Positions 45,762 to 53,808 are shown, counted from the stretch's first letter. The stretch is 64,000 nucleotides of DNA from Betaproteobacteria bacterium (GCA_016713125.1 JADJPT010000007.1:62001-126000); one strand, 5' to 3'. Made by a program: numbers and translations. The notes: generated by a model not told the origin, from the sequence alone.

Positions 45762-46559
45762 ATGCCGAAGTTCGCCGCCAATGTGTCGATGATGTACGCC
45801 GAGTGGCCGTTCCTCGAACGTTTCGCCGCCGCGGCCGAGGATGGCTTCGCCGCCGTGGAGTTCCTGTTCCCCTACGAACACGCGCCCGCCGAGCTGGCGG
45901 CGCGCGTGCACGGCGCCGGCCTCGCGCAGGCGCTGTTCAACGCACCGCCCGGCGACTGGCAGGCCGGCGAGAAGGGACTGGCCTCGGTGCCCGGCCGCGA
46001 GGACGAGTTCCGCCGCGCGATCGACACGGCGCTCGAGTACGCGCGCCACCTGCGCTGTCCCTCGGTGCACGTGATGGCCGGGACGGTGGCCGCCGGCGAG
46101 GACCGCGCGGCGCGGCGCGCGCTGTACGTGCGGAACCTCGCCTGGGCCGCGCGGCAGGCGGCCCCGCACGGCGTGACGCTGATGATCGAGCCGATCAACA
46201 CGCGCGACATCCCGGGCTACTTCCTGAACCGTCAGGATGAGGCGCACGCCATCCGCGAGGAGGTGGGCGCCGCCAACCTCAGGGTGCAGATGGATTTCTA
46301 CCACTGCCAGATCGTCGAGGGCGACCTGATCGCCAGACTGCGTCGCCACATCGCCGGCATCGGCCACATGCAGGTCGCCGGGGTGCCGGAACGCCACGAA
46401 CCCGACGCCGGCCGCAGCAACGAGGTGAACTATGCCCGCGTCTTCGAGGCCATCGACGCGGTAGGCTATGCGGGCTGGGTGGGTTGCGAGTACCGGCCGC
46501 GCGCGGGCACCCGCGCGGGGCTCGCCTGGCTGCGCGAATGGCGCGAACGCCGGGCCTGA
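45762..46559 (+). CDS. Hydroxypyruvate isomerase / 2-oxo-tetronate isomerase-like TIM barrel
   Basis: This 265-residue AP-endonuclease-2-fold isomerase opens with FAANVSMMYAEWPFLERFAAAAEDGFAAVEFLFPYE, typical of the Hyi/OtnI family. The metal-site glutamate and histidine are in LMIEPINTRDIPGYFLN and VQMDFYHCQIVEG; the last ligand is in GCEYRP. Hyi interconverts hydroxypyruvate and tartronate semialdehyde in glyoxylate metabolism. OtnI isomerises 2-oxo-tetronates in sugar-acid catabolism. No Gcl, GlxR or Otn partner is adjacent, so the choice is open. Confidence 0.9.
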   Translation: MPKFAANVSMMYAEWPFLERFAAAAEDGFAAVEFLFPYEHAPAELAARVHGAGLAQALFNAPPGDWQAGEKGLASVPGREDEFRRAIDTALEYARHLRCPSVHVMAGTVAAGEDRAARRALYVRNLAWAARQAAPHGVTLMIEPINTRDIPGYFLNRQDEAHAIREEVGAANLRVQMDFYHCQIVEGDLIARLRRHIAGIGHMQVAGVPERHEPDAGRSNEVNYARVFEAIDAVGYAGWVGCEYRPRAGTRAGLAWLREWRERRA

Positions 46560-46607
46560 ATGCCGGTCCATACTCATACCCTTTACCCGCGACTGCTGGA
46601 GAATGCC

Positions 46608-47024
46608 ATGAAGACCCGCCTGTCCCTGTTGCTGGCCGCGCTGCTGCTGGCCGGCTGCGCCGCCGTCGCGCAGCGCCCGGTGCTGTACCCGAACGCCAAG
46701 TTCAAGCAGGTGGGCGACGCCGAGGCGCAGAAGGACATCGCCGAATGCCAGGAGTCGGCGCGCCGCTCCGGCGCCTCAGAGGGGGCGGGCAATGCGGGGC
46801 GCGGCGCGGTGCAGGGCGCCGCGGTCGGCGCGGCGGCCTCGGCCGTGGGCAGCCTGATCCGCGGCCGCAATGTCGTGCAGGACGCGGCCGCCGGGGCCGC
46901 CGTCGGCGGTGCCGCAGGCGGGGTCAGCGGCGCCTTCAGTTCCGGCGAGGGCAGCACGGTGTTCAAGAACTTCGTCACCCGCTGCCTGCGCGACAAGGGC
47001 TATGACGTGATCGGCTGGAACTAG
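46608..47024 (+). CDS. Glycine-zipper lipoprotein
   Basis: This 138-residue outer-envelope lipoprotein has a signal peptide of residues 1-17 with lipobox LLAG-C18. A glycine-zipper region follows at about residues 70-120 (GAAVGAAASAVGSLI, AAAGAAVGGAAGGVSGAF). It ends with a cysteine-containing tail, FVTRCLRDKGYDVIGW. A GGAGAA-like site precedes the ATG. Proteins of this type form envelope scaffolds or pores. The exact role is unknown. Confidence 0.88.
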   Translation: MKTRLSLLLAALLLAGCAAVAQRPVLYPNAKFKQVGDAEAQKDIAECQESARRSGASEGAGNAGRGAVQGAAVGAAASAVGSLIRGRNVVQDAAAGAAVGGAAGGVSGAFSSGEGSTVFKNFVTRCLRDKGYDVIGWN

Positions 47025-47056
47025 ACGGGAAGTTGTCGGATCTGACGACGCGATTG

Positions 47057-47106
47057 CCCTGAAACCCGCTCCAGAAGCGGGTTTCGCGTTTTAAAAGTTG
47101 AACTTT
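47057..47106 (+). repeat. 50-bp dispersed palindromic element, copy B (intrinsic terminator)
   Basis: This is the second copy of the element found at 26891-26940 on the other strand. Here the stem is GAAACCCGCT / AGCGGGTTTC, followed by GCGTTTT and then the small palindrome AAAGTTGAACTTT. It starts 33 bp after the lipoprotein stop in the same orientation and has a U tract, so it most likely terminates that transcript. Paired stem changes relative to copy A support conserved structure. Confidence 0.62.
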
Positions 47107-47187
47107 CTTCCCTGCGGCACGCCGCGGCTTCAGCGGTGTTGATCAGGGGGTAAGATGCGGTCTGCGACCATTGCCGGAGGCACTCGC

Positions 47188-47811
47188 ATGATCACCGCAG
47201 ATTTTCTCCTCACCTCGCTGATCGTCGTGCTGATGCCGGGCACGGGGGTCATGTATATGGTGTCCACCGGCTTGTTCCTCGGTGCGCGGGCAAGCCTGTT
47301 CGCGGCGGTGGGCTGCACGGCGGGCATCCTGCCGCACCTGGCGGCCAGCGTGCTGGGCCTGGCGGCCATCCTGCACATGAGCGCACTGGCCTTTCAGATG
47401 CTCAAGCTCGCCGGTGCGGCCTACCTGCTGTACATCGCCTGGATGACCTGGCAGCAGCGCGGCCTGCTGGCGGTGGACGGCCCGGCCGAAGTCGCCAGCC
47501 TGCGCGGCATCGTGGCAAAGGCGTTCCTGCTGAACATCCTGAACCCCAAGCTGTCGATCTTCTTCCTGGCCTTCCTGCCTCAGTTCGTCAAACCGGGGGG
47601 AGAAGCTGCGCCGTCGCTGCTGTCGCAGATGCTGGTGCTGAGCGCGGTGTTCATGGCCATGACCTTCGGCGTGTTCGTGGTCTACGGCCTGCTTGCGCAT
47701 GCGTTCCGCGCGGCGGTGATCGATTCGCCGCGCGTGCAGACCTGGCTGCGGCGCGGTTTCGCGGCGGCGTTCGCCGGGCTGGGCCTCAACCTCGCCATGA
47801 CTGAGCGCTGA
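47188..47811 (+). CDS. LysE/RhtB-family exporter
   Basis: This is a 207-residue, six-helix amino-acid exporter. The opening FLLTSLIVVLMPGTGVMYMVSTGLFLGARASLFAAVGC is the LysE/RhtB signature (a conserved proline-glycine pair in LMPGTG). A second block is LNILNPKLSIFFLAFLPQFV. The ATG at 47188 is preceded by a GGAGG-like site. It probably exports amino acids or analogues such as homoserine lactone. No regulator is adjacent. Confidence 0.92.
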   Translation: MITADFLLTSLIVVLMPGTGVMYMVSTGLFLGARASLFAAVGCTAGILPHLAASVLGLAAILHMSALAFQMLKLAGAAYLLYIAWMTWQQRGLLAVDGPAEVASLRGIVAKAFLLNILNPKLSIFFLAFLPQFVKPGGEAAPSLLSQMLVLSAVFMAMTFGVFVVYGLLAHAFRAAVIDSPRVQTWLRRGFAAAFAGLGLNLAMTER

Positions 47812-47833
47812 CCAGGCGGGCCGTCGGCGCTCC

Positions 47834-47926
47834 ATGGACCTCATCGCCGAGGAGTTCGAGGCGGCCATGCCGGAGATCGCCGCCTGGTTCGCCGAACATC
47901 CGCCGGGCAGGGCGGGTGCGGGTTAA
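47834..47926 (+). CDS. Very short ORF, 30 residues, possibly a gene remnant
   Basis: The sequence MDLIAEEFEAAMPEIAAWF and its tail form an amphipathic helical peptide. It has no clear ribosome-binding site and lies in the 147-bp gap between the LysE and SRPBCC genes. It could be a remnant of a larger gene or chance in GC-rich DNA. Confidence 0.2.
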   Translation: MDLIAEEFEAAMPEIAAWFAEHPPGRAGAG

Positions 47927-47958
47927 AGTCGTGCTTTCCCCTGCGCTGGGAGTTGCCG

Positions 47959-48431
47959 ATGTCTGCTGCTGAAGATCTCGATCTGGTTCTCGAACGCGTG
48001 GTCGATGCCGCGCGCCAAGGTGTGGGCGGCGTGGACCACGCCGGCGCTGCTGATGCCCTGGTTCTGCCCGCTGCCCTGGAAAGTGGTCGAGTGCGATATC
48101 GAGTTGCGTCCGGGCGGCAGGTTTCGCACGGTGATGCAGTCGCCCGAAGGCGAACGCTTTCCCGGCGAAGGCTGCTATCTCGAAGTCGTGCCGGGCGAGC
48201 GCCTGGTGTGGACCAGCGCTGCTGCCGGGGTATCGTCCGGCGCCCGAAGTGCCGATGATGCCGCTGTTCACCGGGGTGATCACCCTGGCCGATGTGTCCG
48301 GCGGCACGCGCTATGTGGCGCGGGTCATGCACCGCAACGCGGCCGACGCCAAGGCGCACGCCGACATGGGCTTTCATCAGGGCTGGGGCATCGCCCTGGA
48401 CCAGCTGGTGGCGATGATCAAGGCAGGCTGA
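47959..48431 (+). CDS. SRPBCC/AHSA1-like protein, two apparent frameshifts
   Basis: This is an AHSA1-type START-fold protein of about 158 residues. The recognisable segments are MSAAEDLDLVLERVVDA, then PRAKVWAAWTTPALLMPWFCP with DIELRPGGRFRTVMQSPEGERFP, then LLPGYRPAPEVPMMPLFTGVITL. They lie in three frames, joined by single-base losses near 48016 and 48222. Gene order and continuity are clear, so the breaks are probably errors. Members bind small hydrophobic ligands or assist chaperones. Confidence 0.8.
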
Positions 48432-48482
48432 GGCCGCCGCGCGTCCCGGCGTGCGGCACGCCAGCGTATCGAAAGGAATCCC

Positions 48483-48851
48483 ATGGCGATCAGTTGGCTC
48501 ACGGTATTGAAGAGCGTCCCCTGGACGGAAGTCATCAGCAACGCGCCCAAGGTAGCCGAGGGCGCGAAGAAGCTGTGGAACACGGTGGGCCGCAAGCGCG
48601 CTGCACGCGAGGCGCGTGCACAGGAAGCGCAGGCGGACCTGTCGCCCGAGGCACGCATGCTCGCGGCCGAGGCGACCATCGCAGAACTGCAGGCGCAGAT
48701 GCTCGCCTCCTCGGAGCTGATCAATACGCTCGCCGAACAGAACGCGCTGCTGGTGGCGCGCGTCGAGGCAAACCGCAGGCGCGTGGCATGGCTGGCGCTG
48801 GTGGCGGGCGTCGCGCTCGTCATCGCCGTCGTGGCGATGACCTGGCGCTAG
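48483..48851 (+). CDS. Hypothetical protein with coiled coil and C-terminal membrane anchor
   Basis: This 122-residue protein has a basic N-terminal region (residues 1-45). A predicted coiled coil covers about 50-98 (RMLAAEATIAELQAQM, LINTLAEQNALLVARV), and one transmembrane helix about 100-118 (VAWLALVAGVALVIAVVAMTW). This is the layout of a tail-anchored protein. Function is unknown. A hairpin terminator lies between it and the convergent gene. Confidence 0.7.
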   Translation: MAISWLTVLKSVPWTEVISNAPKVAEGAKKLWNTVGRKRAAREARAQEAQADLSPEARMLAAEATIAELQAQMLASSELINTLAEQNALLVARVEANRRRVAWLALVAGVALVIAVVAMTWR

Positions 48852-48860
48852 CCGGTCGGC

Positions 48861-48887
48861 GCCAGCCGGGGGCTGAACCCGGCTGGC
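48861..48887. terminator. Hairpin between convergent genes
   Basis: A perfect 10-bp stem, GCCAGCCGGG / CCCGGCTGGC, with a 7-base loop sits in the 45-bp gap between the two convergent stops. It may serve both directions. Confidence 0.6.
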
Positions 48888-48896
48888 GGGCTGCGC

Positions 48897-49085
48897 TTAC
48901 TGCTGTTCCTTGCGCTCGCCGCTGTCCGAGTCCTTGCGGTCCTCGGCCTGCTGCGAGGTGCCCGGCCCTTCGGTGGTGGTGGGTGCGGTCACGGGACCTT
49001 CGTTGGCGTAGGTGTGGGCGAAGGCGGGGCCGGCAGCGGCCAACAGGGCGCCGCTCGCCAGAACGGCGACGAGATTGCGGATCAT
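48897..49085 (-). CDS. Small secreted hypothetical protein
   Basis: This is a 62-residue protein. The ATG at 49085 has GGAGA five bases upstream, which favours it over the ATG at 49097. A signal peptide covers about residues 1-22 (LVAVLASGALLAAAGPAFA). The mature 40 residues are hydrophilic, Thr/Glu/Lys-rich and probably disordered (PTTTEGPGTSQQAEDRKD). Function is unknown; it resembles small periplasmic stress proteins only in composition. Confidence 0.65.
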   Translation of the reverse strand: MIRNLVAVLASGALLAAAGPAFAHTYANEGPVTAPTTTEGPGTSQQAEDRKDSDSGERKEQQ

Positions 49086-49126
49086 GATGGTCTCCATTAT
49101 TCGAGATTGACGAAGGCTCGAACGAG

Positions 49127-49148
49127 CCGGACGGCGCTTGCCGTCCGG
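49127..49148. terminator. Hairpin upstream of the small secreted gene
   Basis: A perfect 9-bp stem, CCGGACGGC / GCCGTCCGG, with a GCTT loop lies between pepN and the small secreted gene, together with the next hairpin. Confidence 0.4.
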
Positions 49149-49165
49149 CGATACAGACCGGGGTG

Positions 49166-49185
49166 CCGCGGAAAAAGTTCCGCGG
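49166..49185 (-). terminator. Terminator-like hairpin after pepN
   Basis: A perfect 8-bp stem, CCGCGGAA / TTCCGCGG, with an AAAG loop lies 9 bp past the pepN stop. Read on the minus strand it carries a short T run (CTTTTT) in the loop side, not after the stem. Confidence 0.45.
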
Positions 49186-49194
49186 TGCCCTAAC

Positions 49195-51777
49195 CTAGGC
49201 CAGCGCCTTGGTGACGATCTCGGCCACGTCGCGCGACAGGCCTTCGGCGTCGCGGATGCGCTCCAGCGCGGCCTGCGCCTTCGCCTGGCGTGCGGCGTCG
49301 AACTTCCTCCAGCGGTCGAAGCAGCGCGCCACGCGAGCGGCCACCTGCGGGTTGAACCGGTCGATGGCGATCACCTGGTCGGCGGCGAACTCGTAGCCGC
49401 CGCCGTCGGCGGCGTGGAAGCGCACGTGGTTGCCGGCCGTGAAGGCGCGGATCAGCGCGTAGATCTTGTTCGGATTGTGCAGGTCGAAGGCCGGGTGGGC
49501 GGTGAGCTTCCTCACCTCGGCCAGCGTGCCCGGCAGGCGCGAAGTGGCCTGCACCTGCAGCCACTTGTCGACCACCAGCGGCTCGTGCTTCCACTTCGCG
49601 TGGAAGCTGTCCAGCGCGGCCGCGCGTTGCGGCGCCTCGCTGTTGACGAGCATGGTCAGCGCAGCCATCGCGTCGGTCATGTTGTCGGCGTCCTGGAACT
49701 GCGCCGCGCACAAGGCGTGCGCTTCGCCGGTTTCGGCGGCCATCAGATAGCCCAGGCACAGGTTCTTCAGCGCGCGCCTGCCGGACGATTCAGCATCGGG
49801 CGAGTAGGGGCCGCCGGACTGCATGGCCCGGTAGGTGGCCAGCAGGGCGTCCGCCAGCACCGTGCCGAGCTGCCTGGCCAGTCCGATGCGTGCCGCATGC
49901 AGGACATCCGGGTCGACCACGGCCATCTGCTCGGCCAGCGTGGCTTCCGAAGGCAGGCTGAGCGCCTCGGCGCCGAAGGCCGGATCGTTCGGCGCATCGG
50001 CCAGCACGCGCGCGAAGGCGTCGATGAAACTCTGCGGCGCCGCGCCGTTGCCCGAGAGCAGCAGCCGGGCGGCCAGGCGCTGGCCGGCTTCCCAGCGGTT
50101 GAACGGGTCGGCGTCGTGCGCCATCAGGTGCGCGAGTTCGGCCTCGGTGTAGGGATAGTTGACGATCACCGGCGCAGAGAAGTTGCGCGCCAGCGAAGGC
50201 ACCGGCGGGTGCGCGACGTCCTCGAACACGAAGCGTTCCTCGGCCTGTGTGACCGACAGCAGGCGGCCGGCCATGTCCTTGCCGTTGGGGCCGACTAGGC
50301 CGACGGCGAAGGGGATGTGGAAGGGCAGTTTCTCCGGCTGGCCCGGGGTGGGCGGGCAGGACTGGCGCACCACCAGCGTGTAGCGCCTGGCGGCCGCATC
50401 GTACTCACCGGTCACGTCCAGCACCGGCGTGCCGGCCTGTTCGTACCAGCGCTTGAACTGCGTGAGGTCGACGCCGGAGGCATCGGCCATGGCGGCGACG
50501 AAATCGTCGGTGGTCACCGCCTGTCCGTCGTGGCGCGCGAAGTACAGGTCCATGCCCTTTCTGAAGTTCTGCGCGCCGAGCAGGGTGTGCTGCATGCGCA
50601 CGACCTCGGCGCCTTTCTCGTACACGGTCACCGTGTAGAAGTTGCGGATCTCCATGTAGGAGGCCGGACGCACCGGGTGGGCCATCGGGCCGGCGTCCTC
50701 GGGGAACTGTGCGGCCCGCAGCATGCGCACTTCCTGGATGCGCTGCACCGGTCGCGAGTAGCGGTCCGAGCCGTACTCCTGGTCGCGGAACACGGTCAGG
50801 CCTTCCTTCAGCGAGAGCTGGAACCAGTCGCGGCAGGTCACGCGGTTGCCGGTCCAGTTGTGGAAGTACTCGTGCGCCACCACGCGGTCGATGTTCATGT
50901 AATCGACGTCGGTGGCGGTGTCGGGCCGGGCCAGCACGTACCGGGTGTTGAAGATGTTGAGGCCCTTGTTCTCCATCGCCCCGGAGTTGAAATCGCTGAC
51001 CGCCACGATCACGTACTGGTCGAGGTCCAGCTCCAGGCCGAACACCTCCTCGTCCCAGCGCATGGCGTGCTTCAGGCATTCCATGGCGTAGCCGCACTGG
51101 TCGAGCTTGCCCGGCTCGACGTACACCGCCAGGCGCACCGTGCGGCCCGAAGCGGTGACGAAGGAATCCTCGAGCACCTCGAGTTGCGCGGCGACCATGG
51201 CGAACAGGTAGGCGGGCTTGGGGAAGGGGTCCTCGAACTTCGCCCAGTGCCGGCCGCCGCGCTGCTCGCCGGAACCCACCAGGTTGCCGTTCGACAGCAG
51301 CACCGGGTAGGCCTCCTGGTCGGCGCGCACGGTGACGGTGTAGCGCGCCATCACGTCCGGGCGGTCGGGGAACCAGGTGATGCGTCGAAAGCCCTGCGCC
51401 TCGCATTGCGTGAAGAAGCCGTTCTTCGAGGCGTACAGGCCCTCGAGCTTGGTGTTCTTCTGCGGGCGGATCACCACCTGGGTCTCGAGCGTGCAGTGCG
51501 CCGGCAGTCCGGGAATCACCAGCAGCTCGGCGCCCAGCGCGTAGTCGGCGGGGCCGAGCTTGCGGCGGTCGACCGACACCGACTGAAGTTCGAGGTCCTC
51601 GCCGTTCAGTTCCAGCGCGGCGTCCGCCGGCGCGGCCGGGTTGCGCGCCAGGGTCAGGCGGGCGCGCACCAGGGCGTCGTCCTTGCGGATCTCGACGTCG
51701 AGTTCGACGTGCTCGACCAGGAAGGCGGGCGGGGTGTAGTCCTTCAGGTAGATCGTGCTGGGAGCGGGTTCGCGCAT
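49195..51777 (-). CDS. pepN: Aminopeptidase N (M1 family)
   Basis: This is an 860-residue M1 zinc aminopeptidase, near the 870 of the Escherichia coli enzyme. The substrate-binding motif is SGAMENKGLN (about residues 262-271). The zinc motif is HEYFHNWTGNRV (H302, E303, H306), with the third glutamate in LKEGLTVFRDQEYG. PepN removes N-terminal residues in the late steps of cytoplasmic peptide degradation. The ATG at 51777 fits the conserved YLKDYTPPAFLVEHVEL start. The upstream region, 77 bp away, holds one of the FixJ-type box pairs facing the small secreted gene. Confidence 0.96.
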   Translation of the reverse strand: MREPAPSTIYLKDYTPPAFLVEHVELDVEIRKDDALVRARLTLARNPAAPADAALELNGEDLELQSVSVDRRKLGPADYALGAELLVIPGLPAHCTLETQVVIRPQKNTKLEGLYASKNGFFTQCEAQGFRRITWFPDRPDVMARYTVTVRADQEAYPVLLSNGNLVGSGEQRGGRHWAKFEDPFPKPAYLFAMVAAQLEVLEDSFVTASGRTVRLAVYVEPGKLDQCGYAMECLKHAMRWDEEVFGLELDLDQYVIVAVSDFNSGAMENKGLNIFNTRYVLARPDTATDVDYMNIDRVVAHEYFHNWTGNRVTCRDWFQLSLKEGLTVFRDQEYGSDRYSRPVQRIQEVRMLRAAQFPEDAGPMAHPVRPASYMEIRNFYTVTVYEKGAEVVRMQHTLLGAQNFRKGMDLYFARHDGQAVTTDDFVAAMADASGVDLTQFKRWYEQAGTPVLDVTGEYDAAARRYTLVVRQSCPPTPGQPEKLPFHIPFAVGLVGPNGKDMAGRLLSVTQAEERFVFEDVAHPPVPSLARNFSAPVIVNYPYTEAELAHLMAHDADPFNRWEAGQRLAARLLLSGNGAAPQSFIDAFARVLADAPNDPAFGAEALSLPSEATLAEQMAVVDPDVLHAARIGLARQLGTVLADALLATYRAMQSGGPYSPDAESSGRRALKNLCLGYLMAAETGEAHALCAAQFQDADNMTDAMAALTMLVNSEAPQRAAALDSFHAKWKHEPLVVDKWLQVQATSRLPGTLAEVRKLTAHPAFDLHNPNKIYALIRAFTAGNHVRFHAADGGGYEFAADQVIAIDRFNPQVAARVARCFDRWRKFDAARQAKAQAALERIRDAEGLSRDVAEIVTKALA

Positions 51778-51854
51778 GGTGCTCTGGAAACGGTGGAGGC
51801 AGGACCCGCATTCTAACGGTGCGGCCCCCCGCGCACGGGCTCTCATGGCGCCTC

Positions 51855-51883
51855 TACGTAGTCTCGGCGACGCGACTACGTAT
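51855..51883 (+). promoter_or_regulatory. Paired FixJ-type boxes, copy 1
   Basis: TACGTAG at 51855 (within the palindrome CTACGTAG) and TACGTAT at 51877 lie 22 bp start to start. They resemble the TAMGTAG consensus described for the response regulator FixJ. They are upstream of the small secreted gene at 51998 and 77 bp from pepN on the other side. The same arrangement occurs at 53334 and 56597. Confidence 0.65.
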
Positions 51884-51888
51884 TGCTA

Positions 51889-51954
51889 CTGAGCAAGCAT
51901 TCGGCCGGCGTTGCGTCCAAAGGGGTGTGTACGGCGCGACCTGAATGGTTCAGG
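51889..51954 (+). promoter_or_regulatory. Conserved promoter-leader block of the small secreted gene, copy 1
   Basis: CTGAGCAAG (51889-51897), TTGCGTCCAAA (51911-51921), GTGTGTACGG and a small CCTGAA-TGG-TTCAGG hairpin (51940-51954) recur with identical spacing from the box pair at 53368-53433. GAGCAA and CGTC are 17 bp apart, as in ECF-type promoters. The sigma factor is not certain. Confidence 0.5.
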
Positions 51955-51997
51955 CGGTCGCCGAACCGGAACAAGCAACCACAACTGGAGATACATC

Positions 51998-52276
51998 ATG
52001 AAACGCACCGCCATCGCCGCCATCCTCGCCGTGTCCGCCACTTCGGTGTTCGCGCAGGCCACGCCGTCCTTCGACGACTTCGCAGACCAGTACACCCGCA
52101 CCGCGGCCGTCGAGCAGAACTCGCTGGGCAATGCCGAGATCGCCGTCGCCCCCTCGTTTACCGACTACGTGGTCGCCCATCAGGGCGCCCAGGGCCTGGC
52201 CGGACGCTCGGCCACCGAAGCGCGCGCCGAGAGCGTGCAGCCGATCGCCACCGAGCCGACCTATCCCGCGTACTGA
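51998..52276 (+). CDS. Small secreted protein, paralogue A
   Basis: This is a 92-residue exported protein with signal peptide MKRTAIAAILAVSATSVFA (cleavage before QA). The mature part, about 72 residues, has ATPSFDD, NSLGNAEIAVAPSFTDY, and GLAGRSATEARAES. No cysteines and no metal motif are visible. A near relative is encoded at 53478-53759. Both share leader, upstream box pair and strong terminator, so they are likely an abundant, co-regulated product of the two-component system nearby. No known family is recognised. Confidence 0.85.
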   Translation: MKRTAIAAILAVSATSVFAQATPSFDDFADQYTRTAAVEQNSLGNAEIAVAPSFTDYVVAHQGAQGLAGRSATEARAESVQPIATEPTYPAY

Positions 52277-52340
52277 GCCGGCGTACCGAACTTCCCGGTA
52301 AGCGCAGGCCGTCGTCCTCCCCCGGCGTCCTGCTCTGAAG

Positions 52341-52381
52341 CGGCCCGCCCCCGAATCCGGGGGACGGCCCGTGTTTTTTTA
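52341..52381 (+). terminator. Intrinsic terminator of small secreted gene A
   Basis: A G/C-rich imperfect hairpin, CCCCCG-AATC-CGGGGG with flanking pairs, is followed by a run of seven T at 52374-52380. It lies 65 bp after the stop. Confidence 0.8.
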
Positions 52382-53248
52382 TGGCGGGGAAACCGAAAGC
52401 GCCATGATCTCGCGCACCACGGGCTGGGCCGCCACCGGGGTGTGCTCGCACCAGTCGGCCAGGTAGCCGCCGAAGTCGGCCGGCGCCGGGGCGCTGCTGG
52501 CGTTGAGGAAGGCCAGCGCCACCAGGCGCGCCGGCTCGCGCTCGAAGATCTTCAGCAGCTGCGCGGCCACCTGCTCGTTGCGCTGGCGCAGGTAGGGGTT
52601 GGCGCGCAGCGCGGGTTCGTTGGCGCGCAGCCAGGCCGCCAGGTCGGCGCCGTGCAGCGCGCTGCGGTGGGGTGCACGCATCAGCTGGTCGGCCAGTTCG
52701 CGCATGGCGTCGCGCTGCGAGGCCAGCAGGGGCAGGGCCGCCGCGCCGGACTGCCCGGACAGCCGGCGCAGGGTGTACAGGGCCACCATGTCGCACACCG
52801 CCTCCTCGAACCACTGGTAGCGCGCCAGCCCGGGCTCGCGCGCGTGGCGGCCGTAGTTGGTATAGATGTGGCCCAGCTCGTGGGCGAACTCGTAGACGTA
52901 GTCGGCCCAGATGCGGTCGCGCGCGCGCAGCAGCACCTGATGCGCGCCGCTGGCGTTGCGGCGGAACAGCACCATGGGCGAGGAGGCGCTGGGCGCCACG
53001 TGCAGGCGCAGCGGTGCGTGCGAAGGAAACAGCAGGGCCAGTTCGCCGGCCACCGCCTCGAGCACGGCACGGATCTCCTCGACGCGCGCCTCGCCCCAGT
53101 CGGCGTCGGCCACCGTGACCTCGACGCGCGGCGCGCCGCCGGCGGCCGCGGACCCCGCGCACAGGCACAGCAGCGCCGCGCAGAACCACTGCCTCAGCGC
53201 GGCGAGGCGCAGGGAGTACGCGGCGGGGAGGGGCGGGCGGACGAACAT
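52379..53248 (-). CDS. Secreted HExxH metallopeptidase-like protein
   Basis: This is a 289-residue exported protein. A hydrophobic signal region covers about residues 15-45 (FCAALLCLCAGSAAAGG). The zincin motif is FAHELGHIYTNYG (H123, E124, H127), with a downstream EEAVCDMVALY that could supply the third ligand. It resembles small plasmid-type or DUF1570-like peptidases. The ATG at 53248 was preferred over an upstream TTG. It is encoded between the two small secreted genes, and its 5' side faces the second box pair (85 bp), so it may belong to the same regulon. Confidence 0.75.
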   Translation of the reverse strand: MFVRPPLPAAYSLRLAALRQWFCAALLCLCAGSAAAGGAPRVEVTVADADWGEARVEEIRAVLEAVAGELALLFPSHAPLRLHVAPSASSPMVLFRRNASGAHQVLLRARDRIWADYVYEFAHELGHIYTNYGRHAREPGLARYQWFEEAVCDMVALYTLRRLSGQSGAAALPLLASQRDAMRELADQLMRAPHRSALHGADLAAWLRANEPALRANPYLRQRNEQVAAQLLKIFEREPARLVALAFLNASSAPAPADFGGYLADWCEHTPVAAQPVVREIMALSVSPP

Positions 53249-53333
53249 TTCGTCCGCATTAGACCCCGCGTGCCGAAGCAGCGTCAATCGCGCGGCGATG
53301 ACAGCGCCGGCCGGCCTGCGCGCGCCGGCCGCC

Positions 53334-53362
53334 TACGTAGTCAAGGCAGGCCGTCTAAGTAA
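53334..53362 (+). promoter_or_regulatory. Paired FixJ-type boxes, copy 2
   Basis: TACGTAG at 53334 (again in CTACGTAG) and TAAGTAA at 53356 are 22 bp apart. Box 2 is 122 bp upstream of the ATG of paralogue B, almost exactly the distance at paralogue A (121 bp). The region also lies upstream of the divergent HExxH gene. Confidence 0.65.
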
Positions 53363-53367
53363 TCCCC

Positions 53368-53433
53368 CTGAGCAAGGTTGGGGCGCGGTTTGCGTCCAAA
53401 CGGGTGTGTACGGTGCGGCTTGAAGGATTCAGG
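53368..53433 (+). promoter_or_regulatory. Conserved promoter-leader block of the small secreted gene, copy 2
   Basis: CTGAGCAAG (53368-53376), TTGCGTCCAAA (53390-53400), GTGTGTACGG and the CTTGAA-GGA-TTCAGG hairpin (53419-53433) are at the same distance from box 2 as in copy 1. The match extends the similarity of the paralogues into the untranslated region. Confidence 0.5.
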
Positions 53434-53477
53434 CCGGCACCGAACCGAATCGCAAACCCAACCTCAGGAGCCACACC

Positions 53478-53759
53478 ATGAATCGCACCATCATCGCCGC
53501 CATCCTCGCCGTCTCCGCCACCTCGGTGTTCGCGCAGGCCACCCCCTCGTTCAACGACCATCAGGAGCAGATCCAGAGCATCGCCGTGGACGGGCACAAC
53601 TCGCTGGGCGGTGTCGTCGTCGCGGTGAACCCCTCGTTCGCCGACTTCGCGCCGGTGACCGCGGCGGCCGCCGAAGGCCTGGCGGGCCGTTCGGCCAGCG
53701 ACGCCCGCGCCGACGCGGTGGAAGTCAAGGCGCAGACCCTCTGGGTGCCGAACTACTAA
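53478..53759 (+). CDS. Small secreted protein, paralogue B
   Basis: This is a 93-residue exported protein with signal peptide MNRTIIAAILAVSATSVFA and mature motifs ATPSFND, NSLGGVVVAVNPSFADF, and GLAGRSASDARADAV. The signal peptide is nearly identical to paralogue A, and the mature part keeps the NSLG, PSF-D and GLAGRSA elements. The duplicate arose with its regulatory region. An AGGAG site precedes the ATG. Function is unknown; no domain is recognised. Confidence 0.85.
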   Translation: MNRTIIAAILAVSATSVFAQATPSFNDHQEQIQSIAVDGHNSLGGVVVAVNPSFADFAPVTAAAAEGLAGRSASDARADAVEVKAQTLWVPNY

Positions 53760-53808
53760 GCGCTTGCGCTACCGGGCGGCGACCCTCCCCCCGCCGCCCG
53801 CGTCGCAG

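Noticed and set aside
51903..51922. Sigma-54 promoter (GG-N10-GC) in the small secreted gene leader
   Set aside because: Copy 2 has a GG at the right place but copy 1 does not, so it is not conserved.
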